In this document: piece after piece, positions 38,870 through 47,761 of the stretch
How positions within the stretch are numbered: the stretch's first letter is position 1
Layout: every line of letters starts with the position of its first letter
Source of the DNA: Cupriavidus sp. D384
Lineage (GTDB): Bacteria; Pseudomonadota; Gammaproteobacteria; Burkholderiales; Burkholderiaceae
Reading direction: 5' to 3'
NCBI RefSeq assembly: GCF_001652915.1
Contig: NZ_BBQI01000059.1
Span: 1-64,000, forward strand
Length of the DNA: 64,000 bases
Made by a program: the position numbers and the translations under genes
Notes under the pieces: model-generated
The model's database searches: none
The model's input: only the letters and a program-made list of their open reading frames with translations
What the model was told of the DNA's origin: nothing

Positions 38870-39292
38870 ATGTTCGCGATCCGGGGCATCGACCATCTGG
38901 TGTTGCGCACCGCCGACGTTGCGCGGATGGTGCGCTTCTATGTCGCTGTGCTGGGCTGCACCGTGGAAAAGGAACAGCCCGCCTTCGGCCTCACCCAGTT
39001 GCGGGCCGGTGGCAGCCTGATCGACCTGGTATCGCTGGACGGCCCCATCGGCCAGTCAGGCGGCGCAGGGCCGGGTACGGAAGGCCGTAACCTCGATCAC
39101 TTTTGTCTGCGTATCGATCCATTCGATGCCCCAGCAATTTTCAAGCACATGAATATTCATCATGTCGATACCAGTCCGGTCGAACGCCGTTATGGGGCCG
39201 AAGGCGAGGGACCGTCGATCTACGTAAAGGACCCCGACGGCAACACCGTTGAACTGAAGGGCCCGCCGGACGGCACCCATTCGGAGGGCTGA
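38870..39292 (+). CDS. VOC family (glyoxalase/dioxygenase fold) protein
   Basis: A 140-aa vicinal-oxygen-chelate protein with two beta-alpha-beta modules. It shows IRGIDHLVLRTADVARMVRFYVAVLGCTVE at the N-terminus (His metal ligand), RNLDHFCLRIDPFD near residue 73 and IYVKDPDGNTVELKG near 120 (Glu ligand). Possible roles are lactoylglutathione-like or resistance functions, and the substrate is unknown. The ATG at 38870 is preferred to the GTG at 38861, which overlaps the GGGAG ribosome site. Confidence 0.88.
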   Translation: MFAIRGIDHLVLRTADVARMVRFYVAVLGCTVEKEQPAFGLTQLRAGGSLIDLVSLDGPIGQSGGAGPGTEGRNLDHFCLRIDPFDAPAIFKHMNIHHVDTSPVERRYGAEGEGPSIYVKDPDGNTVELKGPPDGTHSEG

Positions 39293-39406
39293 CAGGCCCG
39301 TGATACCCCCCGGCGTGCGCCTTCCCTCACCAGCGGCGGCGCCGATACAATTTCTGCTCCACTGACCGCATCGCCACCGGCGCCCCCCAATTGCGCCGGG
39401 CGCGCC

Positions 39407-40678
39407 ATGACCGCTTCCGCCGCCCCCGAATCCTCCGCAGCACCGACTGCCGCGCCGCCGGCCCCGCTCTCGCCCCGCCAGATCGTCTGGACGCTCGGCA
39501 TCACCGAGATCATCAGCTGGGGCACGCTCTACTTCACGTTCACCGTCTTCATCGGCCCGATGCATGACACGCTGGGCTACGGCAAGCCGTTCCTGGCCGG
39601 CGGATTCTCGCTCGGGCTGCTGGTATGGGCGATGTGCTCGTTTGCGGTGGGCCGGCTGCTCGACCGCGTGCCGGCGCGCAAGGTCATGGGGATCGGGTCG
39701 GTGCTGGCCGCCATCGGACTGCTGCTGTGGGCCTGGTGTCCGTCGCCAACGTTGTTCCTGCTGATGTGGATTCCACTGGGGCTTGCCATGGCGTCCACGC
39801 TCTACGAGCCAGCGTTCGTGGTGCTGCGGCAGGCGTTCGGCGACGGTTACCAGAAGCCCATCGTCCAGGTGACACTGTTTGCCGGCTTCGCCAGCACCAT
39901 CTTCATCCCGATTGGCCAGTGGCTGGTGCTGCATCTGGGCTGGCGCGAAACCCTGGTCATCTTCGCGGCGCTGAACCTGTTCGTCTGCGCCCCGCTCCAC
40001 GCCAGGCTGCGCTACGCGGTGCACCCGAGCTATGCACACACCGGCGCCCATACCGGCACGCCGCTGGCTGGCACCGCCTCGCCCAGCATCACACGCACCA
40101 CGCTGCGCCAGCCGGTGTTCTGGGCCGTGGTGATGGCCTTCACGGCCACCGCCGTGATTGCTTCGCTGCTGGGCGCCCACCTGATTCCGATGCTGACCGA
40201 GAAGGGCATGCCGGTAGGCCAGCAACTGATCGTCGCGGCGCTGATCGGGCCGGCACAGGTGGCGGGCCGCCTGGCCATGGCGCGGCTGCCCATCGATCAT
40301 CCGGTACGGCTGTCGATGCCGGTATATATCGTCATGAGCCTGGGCCTGCTGTGCCTGACGCTTGGCGACGGCTACTGGCTGATGCTGGCGGCCGTCGGCT
40401 ATGGCTGCGCAAATGGCGTCAACACCATGCTGCGCGCGATGGCGATGCCCGAATTGATCTCGCGTCATCACTATGCAACGCTGAACGGGTTAATGATGAC
40501 GCCGGTGTTGCTCATGCAGGCGGCCGCGCCATGGATTGGCGCCCTGCTCTGGCGCGTGGCTGGCGGCTACTGGCTGATGCTGTGGGTCATGGTGGCATTG
40601 GCCGTGGGCGCGCTCGGCGCGTTCGCGTTTGCGCTGCACCAGCGCGGCCTGCTGCGCCCCGGCGCAGCGCCCGCCTGA
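39407..40678 (+). CDS. MFS transporter
   Basis: A 423-aa major facilitator with twelve predicted membrane helices. It has the start SPRQIVWTLGITEIISWGTLYFTFTVF and a motif-A-like loop in the first half (GRLLDRVPARKVMGIGSVLA near residue 83). A charged central loop separates the halves near residue 210. The substrate cannot be inferred. A second MFS gene of a different subfamily follows after 49 bp. Confidence 0.85.
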   Translation: MTASAAPESSAAPTAAPPAPLSPRQIVWTLGITEIISWGTLYFTFTVFIGPMHDTLGYGKPFLAGGFSLGLLVWAMCSFAVGRLLDRVPARKVMGIGSVLAAIGLLLWAWCPSPTLFLLMWIPLGLAMASTLYEPAFVVLRQAFGDGYQKPIVQVTLFAGFASTIFIPIGQWLVLHLGWRETLVIFAALNLFVCAPLHARLRYAVHPSYAHTGAHTGTPLAGTASPSITRTTLRQPVFWAVVMAFTATAVIASLLGAHLIPMLTEKGMPVGQQLIVAALIGPAQVAGRLAMARLPIDHPVRLSMPVYIVMSLGLLCLTLGDGYWLMLAAVGYGCANGVNTMLRAMAMPELISRHHYATLNGLMMTPVLLMQAAAPWIGALLWRVAGGYWLMLWVMVALAVGALGAFAFALHQRGLLRPGAAPA

Positions 40679-40727
40679 TTGCTTCCGACTTGTTGTCTTG
40701 TTTTACCGGCTGTATCCGGTTGTCCTG

Positions 40728-41933
40728 ATGTCCGATTACTCGATCGAAACCACTTCGCCTCCCGTTTCCATTCCCGCCCCCTCCCCGTCGGCCGTCTCCC
40801 GCGCCACGCGCGGCACCATGGCGCTGTTCTTTGCCAACGGCGCCACGTTTGCCACCTGGGGGGTCCATATTCCCACCATCAAGGCCCGCTTCGGATTGTC
40901 CGACGCGATGCTGTCGCTCGCCATGCTGGCCGTGGCCGGCGGTGCGATCCTGGTCATGGGGCCGGTGGGGCGCTGGGTGGGCAAGATGGGCAGCGCGCGG
41001 GCATCGATGCTCGGCGGCGTCGCGTTTGCCTGCATGACGCTGCTGATCCTTGCCATGCCCAGCTTCGCGCTGCTGCTGCCCACGCTGCTGGTCTTCGGCA
41101 TGGCAAATGCGATGTTCGATGTCGGCATGAACGCGCAGGCCGCCACCGTCGAGGCCAGCCGCAGCACGCGGCCCGTCATGTCGGCACTGCACGGCATGTT
41201 CAGCCTGGGCGGCATGATCGGTGCGGCATTCGGCGGACTGATGCTGAGCCTGCACGTGCCGCCGCTGGTGCATACCGCGCTGATCGCGGCCATGACGGCC
41301 GCCGTGGCACTCGGCACGCATCGGGGCCTGCTGGCCGACCATCCCGTGCTGCCCACGGCCGACCATCACAGGGAACACGCCACGCGCGGGCTGTGGCTGC
41401 TGGGCCTGATGGCGTTCCTGGGGCTGGTGGGCGAAGGCGCGATGTACGACTGGACCACCGTCTATATGCGCGAGGTGGCCGATGCACCGCTGGCATGGAT
41501 CAGCTTTGGCTACGCGGCGTTCTCGGGCGGCATGGCCTGCGGCCGCTTTGGCGGTGACCGCCTGCGTGCCCGTTTCGGCGATGCACGTACGCTGACCGGC
41601 AGCGCCTGGCTTGGCTTTGCCGGTATCGCGCTGGCGATTGCCGTACCCTGGCCGCTGGCCGTGCTGGTCGGCTTCAGCCTGATGGGCCTGGGCGCCGCCA
41701 ACATGGTGCCGATCTTCTTCGTGGCGGCGTCGCGCCTGCCCGGCGTGAGCGCGGCGGAAGCCATCGCGCGCGTGGCGCGCTTTGCCTATGTGGGCCTGTT
41801 GCTGGGTCCGGTGATGATCGGCGGCGTGGCGCACCTGGCAAACCTGCGCGCCGGCATCGCCGTGGTGGCGCTGACGATGGGCTATATCGCGCTGTTCGGC
41901 GCGCGGTCGGCGCGGCGTTACCTGACGACCTGA
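40728..41933 (+). CDS. MFS transporter (YbjJ-like)
   Basis: A 401-aa major facilitator resembling the YbjJ/sugar-efflux-like group: FFANGATFATWGVHIPTIKARFGLSDAMLSLAMLAVAGGAILVM near the N-terminus, GMNAQAATVEASRSTRPVMSALHGMFSLGGM near residue 135 and GEGAMYDWTTVYMREVADAP near 238. The start is the ATG at 40728, after CTTGTTGTCTTG with no strong ribosome site. The frame extends back into the previous MFS gene. Substrate unknown. Confidence 0.85.
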   Translation: MSDYSIETTSPPVSIPAPSPSAVSRATRGTMALFFANGATFATWGVHIPTIKARFGLSDAMLSLAMLAVAGGAILVMGPVGRWVGKMGSARASMLGGVAFACMTLLILAMPSFALLLPTLLVFGMANAMFDVGMNAQAATVEASRSTRPVMSALHGMFSLGGMIGAAFGGLMLSLHVPPLVHTALIAAMTAAVALGTHRGLLADHPVLPTADHHREHATRGLWLLGLMAFLGLVGEGAMYDWTTVYMREVADAPLAWISFGYAAFSGGMACGRFGGDRLRARFGDARTLTGSAWLGFAGIALAIAVPWPLAVLVGFSLMGLGAANMVPIFFVAASRLPGVSAAEAIARVARFAYVGLLLGPVMIGGVAHLANLRAGIAVVALTMGYIALFGARSARRYLTT

Positions 41934-41983
41934 CCGGCGCCCGCAAGGATCACCGCGTGGGTCACACGCGGATCACGCGCGGA

Positions 41984-42874
41984 TCAGGCCGCCAGTGGCA
42001 ACGGCGCGTGCCCGGTACCGATGCCATCGAACACGAAGGTGTCCATCGCCAGCACGCCGTAGGTAACCTCGTCGGCCACGCGGGTCACGCTGGCGTCCTT
42101 GCCGGCCGTGGCTTCCGGGCCCATGGCGGCGCCCAGCGTCACGTAGAACGGCAGCAGGTGCTCGTCCGTCGGATGGGCGCGGCGCGCAAACGGCGCCTGG
42201 GCACGGTAGTCCGCAATCCGGCTCACGTCGCCGGTAGCCAGCGCCTCGTTCAGCGCGTCGGCCATCCAGCCGCGGAAGGCGTCCACATAGGGCTCGGTCT
42301 CCGGGCCATGCTGGGCCTTGCGCGCGCCGCCGCCGAACACTTCCTGCAGGTTATGGGTAAAGCTGCCCGAACCGATTACCAGCACACCTTCCGCGCGCAG
42401 CGGCGCCAGCGCGCGGCCAATCTCGATCTGCGTGGCGGGGCTCAGGTACGGGTTGAAGGCCAGTTGCACCACCGGCACATCGGCATCGGGGAAAAAGTGG
42501 CGCAGCGGCATCCAGGCGCCGTGGTCGAGCGGACGGTCTTCGTCTTCCGCCACGAAACCGGCACCCGGAATGGCGGCGGCCTCGATCAGCGACTTCACGC
42601 GTGCGGCCAGGTCGGGCGAGCCCGGGGCGTCATAGCGCAGCGCGTACAGTTCGCGCGGAAAGCCGCCGAAGTCGTGCCAGGCTTCTTGCCGGGTACGCGT
42701 GCTGACGGCCAGCGTGCTGTAGATCCAGTGCGCGGAAATCACCAGCACGGCCTTGGGCTTGAGCGCGCGCAGACGGGCGCCCAGTGCGTCGAACGCGGCG
42801 CCGGTGGGGCCGGGGTCGATCGCCAGCATCGGCGATCCGTGTGACACATAGATGGCGGGCAACAGGGTGGTCAT
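41984..42874 (-). CDS. DODA-type extradiol ring-opening dioxygenase (LigB superfamily)
   Basis: A 296-aa class III extradiol dioxygenase-like protein related to YgiD/4,5-DOPA dioxygenase. Metal-ligand histidines are visible in YVSHGSPMLAID near residue 9, ISAHWIYSTLAVS near 52, LDHGAWMPLRHFFPDADVPVVQLAF near 111 and GSGSFTHNLQEVFGG near 163. In vivo substrates of most homologues are unknown. The frame is open to 43060, but the conserved start is at 42874. Confidence 0.88.
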   Translation of the reverse strand: MTTLLPAIYVSHGSPMLAIDPGPTGAAFDALGARLRALKPKAVLVISAHWIYSTLAVSTRTRQEAWHDFGGFPRELYALRYDAPGSPDLAARVKSLIEAAAIPGAGFVAEDEDRPLDHGAWMPLRHFFPDADVPVVQLAFNPYLSPATQIEIGRALAPLRAEGVLVIGSGSFTHNLQEVFGGGARKAQHGPETEPYVDAFRGWMADALNEALATGDVSRIADYRAQAPFARRAHPTDEHLLPFYVTLGAAMGPEATAGKDASVTRVADEVTYGVLAMDTFVFDGIGTGHAPLPLAA

Positions 42875-43117
42875 GGCGTAGGGCCGTTCAGCGGATTGAT
42901 CCAATGGATGCAGTCTGGCAAAGATGTCACGCCGTGACGCATGGCTTTTGCGGACAAGTCCTGCAAAAAACTTGAAGGACGGGCGCGCCGCGCGTGCTGG
43001 GCGTTGGATACCGCACACACTCCGCGCGATTTCCCTTAACACCGACAGCGGCCGTAACATGAATCGGCCTATGATGACCTCCAGAGATGCGACTCACGCG
43101 TCCGCCGGAGAAAGCCC

Positions 43118-43447
43118 GTGTCCAAGCGATTCGATCCCCTGCACGCCCTGCCCCACGCGTTGTGGTGGCAGCCCGGCGTTTACGGCAGCGGCCCGGCCGT
43201 GTTGCTATGGATCATCGCGCGCCTGCCGGCCGACATGCTGGCCGACGTGTTCGGCACCCCCTCCGCGCCCGCCCTGCTCAACCACGCTGGCGACACCGTG
43301 TTCGTCATCGGCTGGCTGGCAAGCGCCGCCTGGCTGTGGTTCACGCGCAAGCGTCCGGCATTGGCACGGGACGTGACCCCGCTCGATCTGGCGGCCCCCA
43401 CCCAGACGCCACGCACGCCCAACCATCACGGGCACGGCGCCGGATAG
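43118..43447 (+). CDS. small membrane protein of unknown function
   Basis: A 109-aa protein with two hydrophobic segments (about residues 24-45 and 58-76) and a basic, proline-rich tail with a His/Gly end. It starts with GTG, with GGAGAAAG just upstream. Third-position GC and length support a real gene, but I recognise no family. It lies between a divergent dioxygenase gene and an MFS gene. Confidence 0.55.
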   Translation: MSKRFDPLHALPHALWWQPGVYGSGPAVLLWIIARLPADMLADVFGTPSAPALLNHAGDTVFVIGWLASAAWLWFTRKRPALARDVTPLDLAAPTQTPRTPNHHGHGAG

Positions 43448-43615
43448 CGTGTCACTGCCGGGGATCACGGCTATCAGGTGACGCATCGACGACCTTCCCC
43501 TGAACGCACGTATGACAAATTGATGTAAGGAATCGCTTAAGATGCTGGCTTGCGTCACCGCCGGGGCACACTGGCGGGGGCATCCACCGGTTCTTTCATC
43601 GTTGTAGCCAGCCTC

Positions 43616-44926
43616 ATGTCCGTTACCGCAGCATCCGCCAACGACCTGTCCAAAGCCACCCGACGACGCGCGATCATCGCCGCGACCATCGGCAACGGCC
43701 TGGAATGGTTCGATTTCACCGTCTACAGCTTCTTCGCGGTCATCATCGCCAAGCTGTTCTTCCCCACCGGCAACGACCTGACATCGTTCCTGCTGACCGT
43801 GGCCACGTTCGGCGTGGGCTTCTTCATGCGTCCCGTAGGCGCCATCGTGCTGGGCGTCTACGCCGACCGCGTGGGCCGCAAGGCAGCGCTGACGCTGACC
43901 ATCCTGCTGATGGCACTCGGCACGGCCATCATCGGCCTGGCCCCTACCTATGAGTCGATCGGCCTGTGGGCCCCGGCGCTGATCGTGCTGGCACGCCTGA
44001 TCCAGGGCTTTTCGGCTGGCGGTGAAGTCGGCGGCGCCACGGCGTTCCTGATCGAGCATGCGCCCGACGAGGAGCGCGGCGCCTACGCCAGCTGGCAGCA
44101 GGCCAGCCAGGGGATTTCGTTCATGCTGGGCGCCGCCATGGGCGCGCTGGTCACGAACGGCCTGGACCAGGCCCAGATCGACGCCTGGGGCTGGCGCATT
44201 CCGTTCCTGTTCGGCCTGCTGATCGGCCCGGTGGGCATGTATATCCGCTCGCACCTGGAGGAACCGCCCGAGTTCGAGCAGCGCCAGGCCGAGCGCCGCG
44301 CCAACAACGTGAAGTTCTCGCCGTTGTCGCAGGTGCTGCGCGACCATCCGCGCGAAGTGCTGGCCGGCCTGGGCGTGACCATCCTGTGGACGGTCTGCAC
44401 CTATGTGCTGGTGTTCTACATGCCGTCGTACGCCAAGCAGCAGTTGGGCCTGCCGCTGGGCGCCACGTTCCAGTCCACGGCCATCTGCGGCGCCATCATC
44501 CTGGTGCTGTGCCCGCTGATGGGCATGCTGTCCGACCGCGTGGGCCGCAAGCGCATGCTGAGCGTGGTGGCGCTGGCCATCCTGGTGCTGGCCTATCCGC
44601 TGTTCCACTGGCTCAACGTGTCGCCCACCACCGCCACGCTGCTGCAGGTGCAGATCGTGCTGGGCATCCTGCTGGCCGCCTTCACGGGCCCGGCGCCAGC
44701 CGTGCTGGCCGAGCAGTTCCCGACCGAGGTTCGCTCCACCGGGCTGTCGCTGGCCTATAACTTCGCCGTGACGATCTTCGGCGGCTTCGCCCCGCTGATC
44801 GTGACGTGGCTGATCGAGTCCACCCACAACAAGCTGGCCCCGGCCTTCTACGTGATTGCCGCCGCCGCCATCAGCTTCGTGGCACTGGTGTTCATGCACG
44901 ACCGTACGGGCAAGAAGCTGGACTGA
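43616..44926 (+). CDS. MHS-family MFS metabolite:proton symporter
   Basis: A 436-aa MFS protein of the metabolite:H+ symporter group (ProP/KgtP-like). The typical start is RRRAIIAATIGNGLEWFDFTVYSFFAVIIAKLFFP, with the motif GFFMRPVGAIVLGVYADRVGRKAALTLTILLMALGTAIIGL near residues 66-106, GGEVGGATAFLIEHAP near 138 and GMLSDRVGRKRML near 302. Group members take up proline, betaine, citrate, oxoglutarate or shikimate, and the substrate here is not determinable. The start at 43616 is preferred to 43550, which adds a non-conserved leader. Confidence 0.88.
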   Translation: MSVTAASANDLSKATRRRAIIAATIGNGLEWFDFTVYSFFAVIIAKLFFPTGNDLTSFLLTVATFGVGFFMRPVGAIVLGVYADRVGRKAALTLTILLMALGTAIIGLAPTYESIGLWAPALIVLARLIQGFSAGGEVGGATAFLIEHAPDEERGAYASWQQASQGISFMLGAAMGALVTNGLDQAQIDAWGWRIPFLFGLLIGPVGMYIRSHLEEPPEFEQRQAERRANNVKFSPLSQVLRDHPREVLAGLGVTILWTVCTYVLVFYMPSYAKQQLGLPLGATFQSTAICGAIILVLCPLMGMLSDRVGRKRMLSVVALAILVLAYPLFHWLNVSPTTATLLQVQIVLGILLAAFTGPAPAVLAEQFPTEVRSTGLSLAYNFAVTIFGGFAPLIVTWLIESTHNKLAPAFYVIAAAAISFVALVFMHDRTGKKLD

Positions 44927-44948
44927 CCTGCCAGCCTGCCGCCGCACG

Positions 44949-44975
44949 AAAGCCAACCTCCGGGTTGGCTTTTTT
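44949..44975 (+). terminator. intrinsic terminator of the MHS transporter gene
   Basis: AAAGCCAACC pairs with GGTTGGCTTT across a short TCCG loop and runs into TTTTTT, 22 bp after the stop. The T-tract plus GTGCCCGC is tandemly repeated once just after (to 44999). Confidence 0.85.
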
Positions 44976-45123
44976 GTGCCCGCCTTTTTTGTGCCCGCGA
45001 CCCTGGCCCCGGTTTGTCAGTTGGATGTCCGGAAGCAGCCGGTTACGGTCTTTACGGCGTGGCGTTCCGGGCGCATGATCGCTGCGGCGCCGATGCGCGC
45101 CATCGACAAAGGAGCGAAGGCGA

Positions 45124-45747
45124 ATGACGACGAAGTCCGCGCCGCAGACCCAGGTACGCTGCGGCTGGTGTGGTGATCTGGAGGACTACTGCCACTATCA
45201 CGACAACGAGTGGGGCTTTCCGGTGGACGACGACCGGCGCCTGTTCGAGAAGCTGTGCCTGGAGGGCTTCCAGTCCGGCCTCAGCTGGCTGACCATCCTG
45301 CGCAAGCGCGAGGCGTTCCGCAAGGCCTTTGCCAATTTCGAGATCGACAAGGTGGCGCGCTTTACCGAGCGCGACGTGGAGCGGCTGCTGGGCGACGCCG
45401 GCATCGTGCGCCATCGCGGCAAGATCGAGGCCGCCATCCACAATGCGAAGTGCGCGCAGGAACTGCTGAAGACCGAGCCGTCGCTGGCCGCCTATTTCTG
45501 GAAGTTCGAACCCGACCCGAAAAGCCGGCCCAAGACACTGACGCCCGAAGTGCTGCGCACGATGGCGATCAGCCCGGAATCGACAGCTTTGTCGAAGGAT
45601 CTCAAGAAGCGCGGCTGGAAGTTCGTCGGCCCGACCACGATGTACGCGCTGATGCAGGCCATGGGGCTGGTCAACGACCATATGGACGGCTGCTCGACAC
45701 GCACCGCGGCGCTGCGCGCGCGCAAGGCGTTCAAGGTGCCGCGCTAG
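45124..45747 (+). CDS. tag: DNA-3-methyladenine glycosylase I
   Basis: Base-excision repair glycosylase (207 aa) that removes 3-methyladenine. Tag-family features are RCGWCGDLEDYCHYHDNEWGFPV near residues 11-33, LFEKLCLEGFQSGLSWLTILRKREAFRKAFANFE near 40-74, and the zinc-site cysteine/histidine residues shared between the N-terminus and the C-terminal NDHMDGCSTR near 180. Stands alone. Confidence 0.93.
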   Translation: MTTKSAPQTQVRCGWCGDLEDYCHYHDNEWGFPVDDDRRLFEKLCLEGFQSGLSWLTILRKREAFRKAFANFEIDKVARFTERDVERLLGDAGIVRHRGKIEAAIHNAKCAQELLKTEPSLAAYFWKFEPDPKSRPKTLTPEVLRTMAISPESTALSKDLKKRGWKFVGPTTMYALMQAMGLVNDHMDGCSTRTAALRARKAFKVPR

Positions 45748-45778
45748 CAGCGGATCACGTTACGCGGTATTCGCGCGA

Positions 45779-46636
45779 TCAAGCTGCATCGGGCGGCGGG
45801 CCCTCCGGGTCCGCCTTGTCCACTTTGTCCGCGCCGGCCTGCTGTCCGTCGGCCGCCGGCCCCCACAGCATCCGGCGCAACGCCACCGCACCGACCAGGC
45901 CAGCGGCCGCGGCCAGGCCCCATGTCCACAACGAATACCCGGCACCGGCGTCGGTGCCGGCCTCGCTCATCACGGTAATCGTCGTATTGATGCCGGCGTG
46001 CAGCACGATGCCGGGCCACAGCGAACCGGTGCGCACGTAGAACGCGGCGGCCAGGATGCCCACGGCAAAGGCAATCACGAACTGGTAGACGTTCAGGTGC
46101 ATCAGGCCGAAGACAAATGCCGAGTAGACGATGGCATCGGCCGTGGCATAGCGCTTGAGCATGCCGCGCAGCAGGATGCCGCGGAAGAACATCTCCTCGA
46201 CCATCGGCGCGATGGTACAGGACAGCACCCAGTTGCCCAGCCCGCCGGTCATCGACTCGAACATCGCCACCTCGCTGGCCGACAGCGGGAACACCTTTTC
46301 AAGCAGCGTCATCATCACGCCGTCGAGCAGCACGATCAGCGGCACGGTCATCAGGATGGGCAGTCCCAGCAGACCAACGGTGGCGACTGCACTTGCCCGG
46401 CTATCGTGGAACAGCCGCCGATAGGTCAGTCCGCTCTGGTGCAGCAACATGCTGAACACGATGCCGCATGCCAGGATGCGGACCAGCGATGCCGCCGCCG
46501 ATACCTCCAGGCCACTGCGGACCAGCATCGGCCGCAGCAACGTTGCCACCATCAGTTCCACGAACCAGGCAACGAAGGTCAGGGCCAGTGCCCACTGCAA
46601 CGAAATGGGCTGGATATCGGACGCAGGACGGTTCAT
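45779..46636 (-). CDS. CPBP family intramembrane metalloprotease
   Basis: A 285-aa polytopic membrane protein with the CPBP/Abi (CAAX protease and bacteriocin-processing) motifs: EEMFFRGILLRG near residue 146, FGLMHLN near 178 and HAGINTT near 215, plus about seven hydrophobic segments. Homologues are predicted membrane-embedded proteases, and targets are unknown here. The start at 46636 gives the family N-terminus. The open frame to 46732 is not conserved-looking. Confidence 0.85.
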   Translation of the reverse strand: MNRPASDIQPISLQWALALTFVAWFVELMVATLLRPMLVRSGLEVSAAASLVRILACGIVFSMLLHQSGLTYRRLFHDSRASAVATVGLLGLPILMTVPLIVLLDGVMMTLLEKVFPLSASEVAMFESMTGGLGNWVLSCTIAPMVEEMFFRGILLRGMLKRYATADAIVYSAFVFGLMHLNVYQFVIAFAVGILAAAFYVRTGSLWPGIVLHAGINTTITVMSEAGTDAGAGYSLWTWGLAAAAGLVGAVALRRMLWGPAADGQQAGADKVDKADPEGPPPDAA

Positions 46637-46773
46637 CGGGACATTGCGGCGCGCAGTGCAGGGAAGCCGACATTCTAGGTTGGGGCTCCTGCCGGCTGGC
46701 ACACGCTGTGGAGGGGTATTGCGATAGCGCAACGTCCGTGGAAGCTGTCATCGGCGCGCTTCGCACAATGGTC

Positions 46774-46993
46774 CGTATACGTATACCGGTATTGTTTACG
46801 TATACATAAATAGTAGTAGTAATGGTTAACACTAGGCCCCGGACGTGGATAACCCTGTTTTTCCCTTTCCGATCATGGTGTTATCAAACAGATAACCCTT
46901 TGGGAAACCGCGCGGCGTATACGTGGATGGCCGTGGGTAATTGCGGTGCGGCGCGCTGCCGCCGACGTATACGCGTCATGTTGTACGTATACG
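46774..46993. repeat. cluster of six GTATAC palindromes
   Basis: GTATAC occurs at 46775, 46781, 46800, 46917, 46967 and 46987, four of them extended to CGTATACG or longer. The 495-bp non-coding region 46637-47131 also has GGTTAAC, two GATAACCC segments around 46848 and 46891, and DnaA-box-like CGTGGATAA (46844) and TTGTCCACA (47050). In GC-rich DNA this density of an AT-rich hexamer is far above chance. It could be an operator array for the LysE gene or a protein-binding or maintenance site. No coding frame there is convincing. Confidence 0.6.
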
Positions 46994-47131
46994 TCCCACA
47001 GCCGTCCCACAGGTCGCCCCCACACCAGCCCACAGACTTGTTCACGTAGTTGTCCACAGGAAGCGCGTGCATATCGGCGCGAATCGGCTCACACTGGCGC
47101 CTCGCCAATGCGCAGCCGCCGGAGCACTTCG

Positions 47132-47761
47132 ATGGACAGCACAACCCTGTTTCTGTACCTGATTGCCGTGGCCGCGGTCATGGTTACGCCCGGGCCGACG
47201 ATGTTGCTGGCCCTGAGCAACGGCGCCACCCGTCCGATGCGCGTGGCCGCGTGCGGCATCGCCGGCGCCGCGCTGGCCGACCTGATCCTGATTGGCGCCG
47301 TGGGCTGCGGGCTTGGCGCCGTGTTGCAGGCATCCGAGCACCTGTTTACCACCATCAAGTGGATCGGCGCGGCCTACCTGCTCTATCTGGCGGTCTCGAT
47401 GTGGCGGGCCCCCACGCGGGAACTGATTGCCACCTCGGACGCCACCTCGGCCAGCGGGCGCGCGGCCTTCCTGCGGGCGCTGTTCGTGGCATTGTCGAAC
47501 CCCAAGACCATCCTGTTCACCTCGGCCTTCGTGCCGCAGTTCGTCCACGCGGACAAGCCGGTGGCTATCCAGTACGTGATCCTGGCCGTGATCGCGGCGC
47601 TGATGGATATCGTGATGATGGCGATCTACGCCTTCGGCGGCCGCCACGCCGTCCGGACCCTGTCGGCGCGCGCGGTGCAATGGATCAACCGGGGTTGCGC
47701 CGGCATGCTGGCGTTCCTGGCCGTGGGCCTGAGCCTGTACCGGCGCAGCGACCTACGCTGA
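47132..47761 (+). CDS. LysE family translocator
   Basis: A 209-aa LysE/RhtB-type amino-acid exporter with six hydrophobic segments. The family start is MDSTTLFLYLIAVAAVMVTPGPTMLLALSNGA, followed by GIAGAALADLILIGAVGCGLG and ALSNPKTILFTSAFVPQFV near 128. CCGGAGC precedes the ATG at 47132. The upstream GTATAC cluster is a candidate regulatory region. The 3' end overlaps the convergent cation transporter gene by 9 bp. Confidence 0.88.
   Translation: MDSTTLFLYLIAVAAVMVTPGPTMLLALSNGATRPMRVAACGIAGAALADLILIGAVGCGLGAVLQASEHLFTTIKWIGAAYLLYLAVSMWRAPTRELIATSDATSASGRAAFLRALFVALSNPKTILFTSAFVPQFVHADKPVAIQYVILAVIAALMDIVMMAIYAFGGRHAVRTLSARAVQWINRGCAGMLAFLAVGLSLYRRSDLR

Noticed and set aside
44970..44999. 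Tandem copy of a T-tract plus GTGCCCGC after the MHS transporter terminator
   Set aside because: A short local duplication after a terminator, not evidence of a functional element.
46844..47058. Possible chromosomal origin at the GTATAC region because of DnaA-like boxes
   Set aside because: Only two imperfect boxes and no dnaA, parAB, rpmH or repA neighbours. The GTATAC cluster is reported separately without this claim.
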